Counted from the stretch's first letter, positions 25,785-34,582 are shown. The stretch: DNA of 55,829 nt from Bryobacteraceae bacterium (GCA_025928545.1 JAICJH010000045.1:1-55829); one strand, 5' to 3'. Numbers and translations are program-made. Notes: generated by a model not told the origin, from the letters alone.

Positions 25785-26963
25785 TCAGCGAAGCGGTTCC
25801 GTTCCTTCATTGAGAATCGCCAGATACGGCTCATAGACGAAGACTCTGTGCCGCTGACGCCCCGTCATCTCCCGAACGATTCCAAGCCGCCGCAAGTGCT
25901 CCAGTGATTTTGCCACGGTCGGCGCGGATATACCGAGTTTCGGCGCCGCGTTCACAATCGAAAGTATCGGCGTTTGCTGCAGGTGGCGATATACCAGCAA
26001 AGCGGATGCACCGGGACGGCCCAGCATTTCGATTTGCCTCCGATGTTCCCTAAAGAGAGCCATCATCCGCCGCGCCGCGTCGGCGGCATCGTTCGCCGTA
26101 TCCCGCACTCCGGTCAGGAAGAAATCGAGCCACGCTTCCCAATTGCCTCCGGTCCGAACTCCGTTCAGGAGCTCGTAATATGCCGCTCGGTTTTTCTTCA
26201 GATAAAGGCTGAGATAGAGAATCGGCTCCCGCATCACGCCGCGCGAGCACAGCAACAGCGTGATCAGCAATCGCCCGATCCGGCCATTGCCATCGAGAAA
26301 CGGATGTATCGATTCGAACTGCACATGAACCAGGGCAGCCTGTACCAGCACCGGCAAATCGGGGCGGTCTTCATGCAGGAAACGCTCCAGCCCACCCAGA
26401 CATTCGTCCAGCATTTGCGGCGGAGGAGGGACGAAGATGGCGTTGCCGGGCCGGCTCCCACCAATCCAGTTCTGGCTGCGGCGAAACTCTCCCGGTTGCT
26501 GCTGCGCCCCTCTGCCTTTGGCCAACAGGACCTCATGCATCTCGCGGATCAGCCGTAAGGACAGCGGAAATCCGGAACGCATTCGCGTCAGCCCGTGGCT
26601 CATCGCCGCCACGTAGTTTGAGACATCCTGAACCTCATAGACCGGGACTCCGGGCGCATCGCCATTCTCAAAAAGCAGCAGATCCGAGATAGAAGACTGC
26701 GTGCCTTCAATCTGCGACGAAAGCACCGCATCTTTCCGAACCCAGGAATAAATATAGAGGGCCAGATCCGGGAATGCGCCGGTCAGCCCGTCCAGCCGTC
26801 CCACCGCCAGGCTGGCCTGTTCCAGCAATTGCCGGATTGGAGTCAGTTGGAGCGCAGGCTCCGGCGGCAACGGCGGAGGAACGTACGCGCGAACGACTTC
26901 GGAGCCATACGATGTTTCCACATACCGCCCAATGATCCGCGATCCTTTCGTTACGTTTTCCAT
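25785..26963 (-). CDS. Fic-family AMPylator-like protein with C-terminal winged helix
   Basis: 392 residues. The Fic core motif HPFLDGNGRIGR starts at H220. An inhibitory-helix motif SSQIEGT lies upstream at about 82-88 and matches [S/T]xxxE[G/N], making this a class II (N-terminally self-inhibited) Fic protein. Residues about 320-380 form a winged-helix-like domain (LSIVNAAPKLGISAPTVAKSLEHLRRLG). Fic enzymes transfer AMP from ATP to protein hydroxyls. The ATG at 26963 was chosen; a TTG 30 nt upstream is the alternative. The start codon lies inside a 12-bp inverted repeat, so the winged helix may repress its own gene. No separate antitoxin is present. Confidence 0.93.
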   Translation of the reverse strand: MENVTKGSRIIGRYVETSYGSEVVRAYVPPPLPPEPALQLTPIRQLLEQASLAVGRLDGLTGAFPDLALYIYSWVRKDAVLSSQIEGTQSSISDLLLFENGDAPGVPVYEVQDVSNYVAAMSHGLTRMRSGFPLSLRLIREMHEVLLAKGRGAQQQPGEFRRSQNWIGGSRPGNAIFVPPPPQMLDECLGGLERFLHEDRPDLPVLVQAALVHVQFESIHPFLDGNGRIGRLLITLLLCSRGVMREPILYLSLYLKKNRAAYYELLNGVRTGGNWEAWLDFFLTGVRDTANDAADAARRMMALFREHRRQIEMLGRPGASALLVYRHLQQTPILSIVNAAPKLGISAPTVAKSLEHLRRLGIVREMTGRQRHRVFVYEPYLAILNEGTEPLR

Positions 26964-26974
26964 AACGAAAGGAT
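26942..26974. promoter_or_regulatory. 12-bp perfect inverted repeat spanning the fic start codon
   Basis: ATCCTTTCGTTA, 9 bp, TAACGAAAGGAT. The right arm begins at the fic ATG and reads into the leader. The arms cover the first codons and the ribosome-binding region, so the repeat could act as an operator or as an RNA hairpin hiding the start. A degenerate second pair lies 40 bp upstream. Confidence 0.6.
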
Positions 26975-27002
26975 AACACGATATACTTTCCAAGAGTTAA
27001 AT

Positions 27003-27034
27003 TAACGAAATCTAATAACCTTATCCTTTAGTTA
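27003..27034. promoter_or_regulatory. second, imperfect inverted pair of the fic repeat in the fic-tmk gap
   Basis: TAACGAAA (27003-27010) and TTTAGTTA (27027-27034) repeat the arms of the 26942-26974 palindrome with one mismatch; ATCCTTTAGTTA (27023-27034) matches the left arm in 11 of 12 positions. Together with the first pair this gives four half-sites in 93 bp between divergent fic and tmk. Confidence 0.5.
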
Positions 27035-27110
27035 TTTTGACGATCCGAGGGGTGGCTTGCGATTCCGTTCCGCCCCGCCCGGATTCATCTGCGAAAATTG
27101 GATTTCCGTC

Positions 27111-27761
27111 ATGTCGAATCCCGTGGCCCCGAGCGGCCACTTCCTCACTTTCGAAGGCATGGATGGGTGCGGCAAGACTACCCAACTCCGGTTGCTGGCG
27201 CACCATCTTCGTGAACAGGGCCGCAATGTCGTCGAAACGGTTGAACCCGGCGGCACCGAAATCGGCCGCCAGATCCGCCGCATTCTCCTTGATCCCGCAA
27301 ATACCGCCATCCAACCGCGCACCGAATTGCTTCTCTATTTCGCCAGCCGCGCACAGAACGTCGATGAAGTGATCCGGCCCGCGCTCGACGCCGGCAGCGT
27401 GGTTTTGTGTGACCGCTTCACGGATTCCACTCTCGTCTACCAGGGTTGCGGACGCGGACTCGATGCCGCCGTTGTGCATGACCTCGACCGTATTGCCTGT
27501 CAGGGCCTGAGACCCGCCACTACCGTGCTGATCGACATCGATCTCGAAACCAGCCTCAGCCGGGCGAAACGCCGCAACGAACGTTACGGCCAGTCCGAAT
27601 CCCGTATCGACGACGAAAGCGCGGCGTTCCACGAAAGCGTCCGTAAAGGCTATCTCGCTTTGGCCACCTCCGAGCCGGCGCGGTTTGTCGTGATCGACGG
27701 ACGTGCCTCCGTCGGTGATGTGGCCAACAAGATCCGGGAGGCCGTGCAAAATCGTGTTTGA
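27111..27761 (+). CDS. tmk: thymidylate kinase
   Basis: Phosphorylates dTMP to dTDP with ATP. 216 residues. P-loop FEGMDGCGKTTQ, the CDRFTDSTLVYQG dTMP-binding motif (DRF) and a LID region RAKRRNERYGQSESRIDDE are present. ATG 27111 gives the standard length; upstream in-frame codons back to 27057 would add a non-homologous stretch. The ribosome-binding site is weak. The 3' end overlaps holB by 8 nt, the common tmk-holB arrangement. The gene is divergent from fic. Confidence 0.95.
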   Translation: MSNPVAPSGHFLTFEGMDGCGKTTQLRLLAHHLREQGRNVVETVEPGGTEIGRQIRRILLDPANTAIQPRTELLLYFASRAQNVDEVIRPALDAGSVVLCDRFTDSTLVYQGCGRGLDAAVVHDLDRIACQGLRPATTVLIDIDLETSLSRAKRRNERYGQSESRIDDESAAFHESVRKGYLALATSEPARFVVIDGRASVGDVANKIREAVQNRV

Positions 27762-28794
27762 AAACTTCCACGGCAATCGCCACGTTCAAACCACGCTCGA
27801 AAACATGATCGAGCGCGAGCGCATTCCGCAAACCCTGCTCTTCGCGGGCCTCGAAGGTCTTGGCAAGGCAACGCTCGCCCGCCGCTTCGCCGCGCGTCTT
27901 CTCGGCTCCCCGGAAAAGATCGAACAGGACGACCTCAGCCTCGAAGAGAACGCCTCGTCAATCGCCTCCCGCGAAAAATTGCCAGCCGATAAACGCAACG
28001 ACGACCCGCTGTTTTTCGGCACGCACCCCGACTTTCTCACGTTCCCGCCCGATGGTCCGATGCGCCAGATCGGAATTCCGCAAATGCGGTTGCTGAAGGA
28101 ACGTGCGCAATACAAGCCTCTTCACGGGGATCGCCGCGTTTTTCTCATCGATCAGGCCGACCGCGCCAACGAACAGGCCGCCAACTCGCTGCTCAAGACA
28201 CTCGAAGAGCCGCCTGAACACCTGATCCTCATCATGACCGCGGACAATGTTTACGATCTGCTGCCGACCATTCGTTCCCGTTCCGTGCTTCTGAACTTTT
28301 CGCCGCTGACGAACGAAGATATGCAGGCGTTCGCCCGCTCCCGCGGCCTCGACACCAGCGAGCGCCGCATCGGGCTTTCCGGCGGCAGCCCTGGCATTGC
28401 GGCCTCTCTCGATATCGCGGTGTTTCAGAAACGGCGTCACGCGATGCTGGAACTGTTGAAGACGGGCGCAGGCGCGGCTCCCTACTCGGGCTGGCTGCCG
28501 ATTTCGGAAACGCTCGGGCGCAGCAAGAGCGAAAAGCTGGAGCTTTATCTTAAGCTTCTCTACGATCTCCTCCGCGATCTGACGATCCTCGGTGAAAAGG
28601 GCACGGCCATCCGCAATATCGACTTGCGCGCCGATCTCACCGCGCTCTCCACCCGTGTTTCAAGAAAATGGCTGATCAACGCCGTGAAAAGCGTTGACGA
28701 TATTGCTGCTTTGCTCCGCCGCAATATCCAGAAGCAGATCGCACTCGACGGGCTCCTGATGCAACTCCGCCGCCCGGTACCGAATCGCGATTAG
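27754..28794 (+). CDS. holB: DNA polymerase III delta-prime subunit (clamp loader)
   Basis: AAA+ subunit of the sliding-clamp loader. 346 residues from GTG 27754, where the N-terminus reads FENFHGN, as in typical HolB. A degenerate Walker A (GLEGLGKATL), an IDQADRANEQAANSLLKTLEEPP region and an IRSRS sensor are present. The whole protein has no cysteine, so the zinc module usual in delta-prime/DnaX is absent. A clamp-loader fold with lost or reduced ATPase activity fits delta-prime rather than DnaX. An ATG at 27718, deeper inside tmk, is a possible but less likely start. Confidence 0.9.
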   Translation: MFENFHGNRHVQTTLENMIERERIPQTLLFAGLEGLGKATLARRFAARLLGSPEKIEQDDLSLEENASSIASREKLPADKRNDDPLFFGTHPDFLTFPPDGPMRQIGIPQMRLLKERAQYKPLHGDRRVFLIDQADRANEQAANSLLKTLEEPPEHLILIMTADNVYDLLPTIRSRSVLLNFSPLTNEDMQAFARSRGLDTSERRIGLSGGSPGIAASLDIAVFQKRRHAMLELLKTGAGAAPYSGWLPISETLGRSKSEKLELYLKLLYDLLRDLTILGEKGTAIRNIDLRADLTALSTRVSRKWLINAVKSVDDIAALLRRNIQKQIALDGLLMQLRRPVPNRD

Positions 28795-28925
28795 CGGGTA
28801 GAGCGCCAGCCACAAAAATTACTTTTCCATAATTCGAGAACGCTGTCTGCTTTCGCCGCGTCCAACGTAGTGAGGCCACAGGAAGTGGGGTATGGTTCCC
28901 GCGCCGTGGCTAAGGAAGGTATCGA

Positions 28926-30287
28926 ATGTCACGTCACGCAGCCTGGCTTTGTGCCCTCGTCATGGCGACTGGATCGACGCTGTCCGCGCAGCAACAGGAC
29001 TTCAATAACCCGCCCGCACCTCCTGCAACGCAATCGCTGGCCCCGCAACAACTGGACGACCTGGTGGCGCCCGTTGCCCTTTATCCGGATCCGCTGCTGG
29101 GTCAGGTATTGGCAGCGTCCACGTACCCGGTCGAGTTGGTCGAAGCGCAGCAGTGGCTCACTGCCAATAGAAATCTCCAGGGCCAGCAGCTGACGGATGC
29201 CGCGCGGCAGCAGAATTGGGACCCAAGCGTTCAAGCCCTCGTGGCCATGCCGGACGTGATGAACCTGCTGACTCAGGATATCCGCTGGACCACCGATCTT
29301 GGCAACGCATTCCTTGCTCAACAGGGTGACGTCATGAGCGCCGTCCAGCGCATGCGGCAACGCGCTCAGGCGAATGGACAATTACGATCGACTCCACAGG
29401 AAACTGTCACCACCGAATATCAGGGCGGGCAGCCCGCGATTGAGATTGAACCTGCCGATCCCGAAATCATTTACGTCCCGGTCTACGATCCCTACTACGT
29501 CTATGGCTGGGGCTCCTACCCGCCCCTTTACTATCCCGACGGGTACTGGTTTGGCCCCGCTATTAATATCGGCTTCTTCTACGGTGGCTGGGGAGGTTGG
29601 GGCAGCTGGGGTTGGGGAACCAACTGGTTTGGCCGCAACCTGTATGTCAATGGTGCATTCTTTAATCGGTATGGCTATCGATATCGTGACGGCTTCCGGG
29701 GTGGCTTCACCGGAAGAACCAATTGGGTGCATGATCCGGTCCACCGTCTGGGCGCAAACTATCCATCGGGCGGATTGAACAATCGTTATGGTGCGGCTGC
29801 TCAGGCTTCGCGGATCGCGGCGGGAAGGTCTGGCAACTGGCGAATGTTCAACGGAGGCACCAGTGGAAACGTCAACGTCAATGGCAATGGCTTCCGGAGT
29901 TTCCAGGGCGGGCAAAGCAACCGAAATCAGGCGCCGATACAGCAACGCATGATGACCTCTCCGCGGCAAGGGACGGCGTCGGGCCAACGCTTCCAGAATT
30001 ACCAGTCGCCGCAGACCCCGCAACGCAGCTTCCAGTCACGGCAAACGCCACAGCGCAATTTCCAGGCGACACCGCAGCGGAATTTTCAGGCGCCACAGCG
30101 GAATTATCAAATGCCCGCACCGCAGCAGCGAAGCTTTGCAGCCCCGCAACGCAGCTTCCAGTCCGCACCGCGCATGTCGGCGCCCGCTTATGGCGGCGCG
30201 CGTAACTTCGGCGGAGGTGGCAATGCGCGTAGCTCGGGGAATGGTGGCGGTCGGGTCAGCGGAAACGGCAACCGCGGTCGCCGTTAA
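28926..30287 (+). CDS. secreted DUF3300 protein with Gln/Arg/Phe-rich repeat tail
   Basis: 453 residues. Signal peptide ending at LSAQQ; DUF3300 core at about 35-190 (LDDLVAPVALYPDPLLGQVLAASTYP, WDPSVQALVAMPDVM, then IEIEPADPEIIYVPVYDP); a Gly/Trp/Tyr-rich segment at about 195-245; and a low-complexity C-terminus with repeated PQR(N/S)(F/Y)Q units near 360-415 and a Gly/Asn/Arg end. The core is widespread in envelope proteins of unknown function. The aromatic/glycine composition suggests a surface-exposed structural or adhesive role (inference). AAGGAAGG precedes the ATG. Convergent with the cyclase gene, 10 bp apart. Confidence 0.88.
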   Translation: MSRHAAWLCALVMATGSTLSAQQQDFNNPPAPPATQSLAPQQLDDLVAPVALYPDPLLGQVLAASTYPVELVEAQQWLTANRNLQGQQLTDAARQQNWDPSVQALVAMPDVMNLLTQDIRWTTDLGNAFLAQQGDVMSAVQRMRQRAQANGQLRSTPQETVTTEYQGGQPAIEIEPADPEIIYVPVYDPYYVYGWGSYPPLYYPDGYWFGPAINIGFFYGGWGGWGSWGWGTNWFGRNLYVNGAFFNRYGYRYRDGFRGGFTGRTNWVHDPVHRLGANYPSGGLNNRYGAAAQASRIAAGRSGNWRMFNGGTSGNVNVNGNGFRSFQGGQSNRNQAPIQQRMMTSPRQGTASGQRFQNYQSPQTPQRSFQSRQTPQRNFQATPQRNFQAPQRNYQMPAPQQRSFAAPQRSFQSAPRMSAPAYGGARNFGGGGNARSSGNGGGRVSGNGNRGRR

Positions 30288-30297
30288 ACCTATACGC

Positions 30298-32628
30298 CTA
30301 TTTCGACTTCAGAACCCAAACACCGTTCCAGTCGTCGCCTGGCGGATTGACTTTCATGAGCGTCGCCCGTTCTACATAAAGTTGTGAAAGCTTGTCGTTG
30401 GGGTTCATCTTCAGGCACTCGTTCAGCAAGTGCAGAGCTTTATCCCACTCCTGCTTTCGGTAATGCCCCAAAGCTCCCTTATAACCCTGCAGAACGTCCG
30501 TCAGATACGGGAACGTCTCGTCAGTGTGGTAGTCGAGCACCTCATAAACGTTGACGGCTTCAGTCTTCCCCTTGACCACAACGCGGTCGGCTTCGCGCAC
30601 GCGATAAGTGCCCTTCAGCCGCTTATAGGTCATTTCGCTGATCAGAATCCTCGCGCCATATTGCTTGCATGCGCTCTCCAGCCGCGACGCCAGATTCACG
30701 CCGTCGCCGATGATCGTGTAGTCCATGCGGCGGGGCGAACCGATATTTCCCGACACTACGTTATCCGTATTCAGGCCGATTCCGATATCCACGGGCTTCT
30801 TCCCGTTCCCGAGTCGTTCCGCGTTCCAGGCGCGCAAATCCTCGATCATCGAAATCGTGGTCATCACAGCACGGTCCTCGTCATCGCCGTGAGGCAACGG
30901 TAACCCGAAGGCCGCCATAATTGCGTCGCCGATGAACTTGTCCAGCATCCCGCCGCGCTTCTGGATGCACTCCACCATGATCGTGAAGTATTCGTTGAGC
31001 AGCCGCACCGTCCCGTGCGCGCCCAGTTCTTCCGTGATGCCCGTGAAATTCCGGACATCGGAGAAAAGCACCGTGACCGTAGCGCTCTTACCGCCCAGCG
31101 CGTCTTCCCCGCCCGCCATGAGTTGGTCCGCCAGGCGCGGATCCATATACCGCGACATGGTCGATTTCATGCGCTTTTCGCTGCTCAGATCCTCGAACAT
31201 CAGCAGCGTGCCGATACGTTTGGCGGCGCCTTTGTCATCCGTGCTCATGAGCGGCTGCGTGGTCAGGTTGACGGACATCGTTTCGCCGCCCGCAACATAT
31301 TGCGCGTCCATCACGCTGTCGTTCTGGAGTGTTTTTTCCACTACCTTCACGCGGTCCATGACCCACGCATTCGGCTCGGCGAAGTATTCCTCCGCCTTTT
31401 TATTCAGAATCTCAGCGGGGGAGGTTTTCAGAATCCGCAGGCTGGCCGCATTGCAGGTGACGACCGCTCCCGTATCGCTCAGCGTGATGACGCCGTTCGT
31501 CATGCTCTGCAGCATGCTTTCGTTGTAGTTCTTGACCTGCTGAACCTGATCGAACAGCTTCGCGCTCTCGAGGCTGATCGCAAGTTGCGCGGTGAAGGCC
31601 TTCAGGCGGACTTCGTCGTCGCTCGTAAACGGTCCGCCGCGACGGTTCAGCACCTGCGACACGCCGATCGTCTTGCCCGCCTTATTCATGATTGGCACGC
31701 ACAGAATGGAACGAGTGAAATAACCGGTTCTCTTATCGAAGGCCGGATTGAAGCGAAGATCCGCATAGGCATGCGGGATATTGATTGTCTGTGCGCTCTT
31801 GAAAACCGCGCCGGCAATTCCCAGATGATTCGGCATCCGGATTTCGCCCACCGAATCGCCCATGGCAACGCGCGAAAACAGTTCGTTCGTTTTTTCGTCG
31901 TTCAGGAACAGCGTCGCCCGGTCGGCTTCGAGCATCCGCGCAGCCTCGGTCACCACTTTCAGCAGCATCGTTCCCAGATCGATGTCCGACGTGACGTCGG
32001 CCACAACGTCGAGAAAACGCATCTCCTGCTCGCGCGCCGCGTGCATGCGCTCCACGAACTGCCGACTGCGCAACGCCATCGCTGTGAGTTGCGTCATGTC
32101 CTCCAGCAGGCGGAGATGAGCTTCGGTGAACTGCCCCTGCTGTTTGTTCAGCATCTGCAGCACGCCGATAATCTCGCCCTTGACCGTCCGGATGGGCGCG
32201 CAGAGAATACTCTTCGTCACGAATCCGGTTTCCTGATCGATCTTCGGATTGAAACGCGAATCGCTATACGGGTCATGCACAATCGCGCCCTTTCCTGTTG
32301 TGAAAACGTGCCCCGCGACGCCCACGTCGTTCAGAATGCGGATCTCGCGCAGCGTGGTCCCCTGCGCCACGCGCGAGTAAAGCTCATTGGTTCGTTCGTC
32401 GTTCAGGAACAGCGTGCCGCGTTCCGCGCCCGTTTCTTCCGCGCTGACGCCCACAATGTTGTGGAGCATTTCTTCCAGCGTGTCGTGGGCGGCCACTTCC
32501 TTCGCCACGCGAAGCAGGAGTTCCAGATGCCGCATCTGCGGCTGTTCGTGGCCCGGCGTTGCCGAAGTCCCGTTGTCGAACACCGACGGCATCGCCGAGG
32601 GGGCTCCCGGCAAACTGCTATCGTGCAT
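30298..32628 (-). CDS. class III adenylate/guanylate cyclase with tandem GAF and PAS domains (CyaB-like)
   Basis: 776 residues, no membrane segments. Order: GAF-1 about 35-195, GAF-2 about 205-365, PAS about 370-490, catalytic domain about 510-690, TPR-like tail about 700-776. GAF-2 contains the FTSDDE part of the cNMP-binding NKXnFX3DE motif (with NR for NK); GAF-1 has NK but lacks the DE. Catalytic residues: metal Asp D524 in LFSDVRNFTG, second Asp in DKFIGDAIM, and NLASRLE with the transition-state Asn and Arg. This matches cyanobacterial CyaB-type adenylate cyclases, in which cAMP binding to GAF stimulates synthesis. Its start overlaps the upstream coiled-coil gene by 11 nt. Confidence 0.93.
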   Translation of the reverse strand: MHDSSLPGAPSAMPSVFDNGTSATPGHEQPQMRHLELLLRVAKEVAAHDTLEEMLHNIVGVSAEETGAERGTLFLNDERTNELYSRVAQGTTLREIRILNDVGVAGHVFTTGKGAIVHDPYSDSRFNPKIDQETGFVTKSILCAPIRTVKGEIIGVLQMLNKQQGQFTEAHLRLLEDMTQLTAMALRSRQFVERMHAAREQEMRFLDVVADVTSDIDLGTMLLKVVTEAARMLEADRATLFLNDEKTNELFSRVAMGDSVGEIRMPNHLGIAGAVFKSAQTINIPHAYADLRFNPAFDKRTGYFTRSILCVPIMNKAGKTIGVSQVLNRRGGPFTSDDEVRLKAFTAQLAISLESAKLFDQVQQVKNYNESMLQSMTNGVITLSDTGAVVTCNAASLRILKTSPAEILNKKAEEYFAEPNAWVMDRVKVVEKTLQNDSVMDAQYVAGGETMSVNLTTQPLMSTDDKGAAKRIGTLLMFEDLSSEKRMKSTMSRYMDPRLADQLMAGGEDALGGKSATVTVLFSDVRNFTGITEELGAHGTVRLLNEYFTIMVECIQKRGGMLDKFIGDAIMAAFGLPLPHGDDEDRAVMTTISMIEDLRAWNAERLGNGKKPVDIGIGLNTDNVVSGNIGSPRRMDYTIIGDGVNLASRLESACKQYGARILISEMTYKRLKGTYRVREADRVVVKGKTEAVNVYEVLDYHTDETFPYLTDVLQGYKGALGHYRKQEWDKALHLLNECLKMNPNDKLSQLYVERATLMKVNPPGDDWNGVWVLKSK

Positions 32629-33085
32629 TCACCTTCTCCATCTGCTCCCGCAGTGCCTGTACCATCTGCTCCAAATGCCGGATTTCATCGCGCGAGGCAA
32701 CCCGGGCGGACTGCATCTCTTCGCTGTGCCGAATCCGCTGATTCTCCATTTCGTCCCGCAATGCTCCGATCGTCTTTTTCAGCTGAGAAATCTCGTCGCT
32801 GGAACTGGCGACTGCCGCCTGCACAGCGCGCTGCTTTTCGAAGCTCATCTGCTCCATTTGTGTCCGAAGTGCGGAAACCGTGTCGCGAAGCTGTTTGATT
32901 TCATCGGCCGATTCCACTACCGCGCGCTGCACAGCTTCGCTGGTCCCCGCCCGGGAAGCCTCCAAACCCTCCCTCATCGCCACAATCGTTTGCTTCAGGT
33001 GATCGATTTCGCCCTGTCTCGCCGCGACCGCTTGCTGAATTGCATCCTGGCACTCGATTCTGGACATCTGGGCCTGGGTTTCCAC
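32618..33085 (-). CDS. coiled-coil protein built of four 36-residue repeats, coupled to the cyclase
   Basis: 155 residues, nearly all predicted coiled coil. Four units align with an exact 36-residue period, each with a core like AVxxAVxxxxDEIxQLxxTIxALRxxME. 36 equals two heptads plus two hendecads, so each unit probably carries a regular change in coiled-coil pitch. No signal or membrane segment; one cysteine near the N-terminus. Start GTG 33085; ATG 33067 is an alternative six codons in. The gene overlaps the cyclase start by 11 nt, so the products are probably made together and may form a complex. I do not recognise a named family. Confidence 0.7.
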   Translation of the reverse strand: METQAQMSRIECQDAIQQAVAARQGEIDHLKQTIVAMREGLEASRAGTSEAVQRAVVESADEIKQLRDTVSALRTQMEQMSFEKQRAVQAAVASSSDEISQLKKTIGALRDEMENQRIRHSEEMQSARVASRDEIRHLEQMVQALREQMEKVNAR

Positions 33086-33179
33086 GACTCTAACAGTATA
33101 GATACCAAAAGTTAGGAAAGCAGCGACAGAGTTCCATTACGATAACGAAAGTTAATCACCCTAATATCCATCAAGATTA

Positions 33180-33228
33180 TTGACTTGTCGCGTTCCCAAC
33201 ATATATACTTATCCCTATAGACATAGGG
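33180..33228 (+). promoter_or_regulatory. porin promoter with palindrome at the start site
   Basis: -35 TTGACT (33180-33185), 18-bp spacer, -10 TATACT (33204-33209). A perfect inverted repeat CCCTAT-AGAC-ATAGGG (33213-33228) covers the expected start site, an operator-like position. The leader to the porin ATG at 33389 would be about 170 nt. The surrounding 33086-33388 gap is AT-rich and also holds the upstream region of the divergent coiled-coil gene. Confidence 0.55.
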
Positions 33229-33388
33229 TGCATTATTAAACATCCAATTTATCAGCGACTTGCATGTACCAAGCGAATCCGGGTGCAACCGGGTCGCGCT
33301 AATCGCTGACCTGTCTTGTCCTCCGAATTCGCTCCCAGGTTCGTTTTGTATTTTGCCCCGCAACCCCTGCCAGTCCCTGGAGTGACAT

Positions 33389-34582
33389 ATGAAAATTGCA
33401 TCCTCGATATTCGTCGGAGTTCTCCTCAGCTCCGGCTTTGCTCACGCGCAAATCAGGACGAGCGCGTCCTCATTTGCCGACACGTCCGGCTTTACCATCG
33501 AGTCCAACGACGGCGACTTCCTCCTCAAAATCGGCGCCGACATACAAATCGACAACCGGTCGCCGTTCGGCGCAGGCAGCCAGGGGCTGTCCGACACAAT
33601 GGTTCTACGCCGGGTGCGCCCGACCTTTTCCGGCACAATCTACCGGTACGTCGACTACTTCATCCGGCCCGATTTCGGTCAGGGCACGACCGTGATCTAC
33701 GATGCTTATGCCGAGCTGAAGTACTTCAACCGGTTCAGGGTGCGGGTCGGAAAGTTCAAGCCGCCGGTTGGTCTCGAACGCCTGCAATCGGACGATGACA
33801 CCACCTTCCTGGAGCGCGGTCTGCCGACCCTGCTCGTTCCCAGCCGCGATATCGGCTTCCAGATAAGTGGCGACATCGTCAAGAACCGCGTGAACTACGC
33901 AGTTGGAGTTTTCAACGGCGTGCCCGACAACGGTCTCAGTGACACCTCAACCGGCTACCATCGGGACTATGCCGGCCGCCTCTTCGTGACGCCGGTACGC
34001 GGACTCGGCTTCGGAATCGGCGCTTCTTCGGGGAGCGTCGACGGGCAGCCGCTACCCTCGTTCCGGACGTTTGGGCAGAACTCGTTTCTCCCGTTCGCAG
34101 CCGGCGTGACAGAGGCCGGTCACCGCACCCGGCTTGCCCCCCAGGCCACCTTTTATCTGGGTCCTTTCGGCGTTCTGACCGAATATGGGCTCACCCAGGA
34201 AGGCCTGCAAAAAGGCGCATCCCGCACCAATGTCGGCTTCCGCGCCTGGCAGGTGGCGACCAGTTACATCCTGACCGGAGAGCACAAATCGTACGCGAGC
34301 CCCACGCCCAGGAAATCCTTCGATCCGCAAAACGACGGTTGGGGCGCATGGGAGCTCGGCTTCCGCCTCGGCGGCTTCAGCGTCGACAAAGCACTTTTCG
34401 ACGATGGCTTTGCATCATCCACCAACGCAGCCCGAGTCGCCCGCGAGCGGGTGGCAGCCGTGAACTGGTATCTCAACCGGCTTTTCAAAGTCGGACTCGA
34501 TTACGGGACCACCACCTTCGGAGGCAGTAACCGCGACGAGGAGAAAGTCTTCATCATCCGCTTCCAGATCAACTTCATTTAG
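33389..34582 (+). CDS. OprP/OprO-like phosphate-selective-porin-family outer-membrane protein
   Basis: 397 residues with a cleavable signal peptide (MKIASSIFVGVLLSSGFAHA). The body is beta-strand rich: IESNDGDFLLKIGADIQIDNR begins the barrel, RRVRPTFSGTIYRYVDYFIRPDFG and RVRVGKFKPPVGLERLQ are typical of the OprP/O family, and the last strand KVFIIRFQINFI ends near the C-terminus. Such trimeric porins pass anions; phosphate or pyrophosphate selectivity cannot be asserted here. GGAG lies 7 bp before the ATG. No pst or pho genes are adjacent. Confidence 0.88.
   Translation: MKIASSIFVGVLLSSGFAHAQIRTSASSFADTSGFTIESNDGDFLLKIGADIQIDNRSPFGAGSQGLSDTMVLRRVRPTFSGTIYRYVDYFIRPDFGQGTTVIYDAYAELKYFNRFRVRVGKFKPPVGLERLQSDDDTTFLERGLPTLLVPSRDIGFQISGDIVKNRVNYAVGVFNGVPDNGLSDTSTGYHRDYAGRLFVTPVRGLGFGIGASSGSVDGQPLPSFRTFGQNSFLPFAAGVTEAGHRTRLAPQATFYLGPFGVLTEYGLTQEGLQKGASRTNVGFRAWQVATSYILTGEHKSYASPTPRKSFDPQNDGWGAWELGFRLGGFSVDKALFDDGFASSTNAARVARERVAAVNWYLNRLFKVGLDYGTTTFGGSNRDEEKVFIIRFQINFI

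Noticed and set aside
33142..33150. TAACGAAAG resembling the Fic repeat arm, in the gap before the coiled-coil gene
   Set aside because: A single short half-site without an inverted partner; expected by chance in AT-rich sequence.
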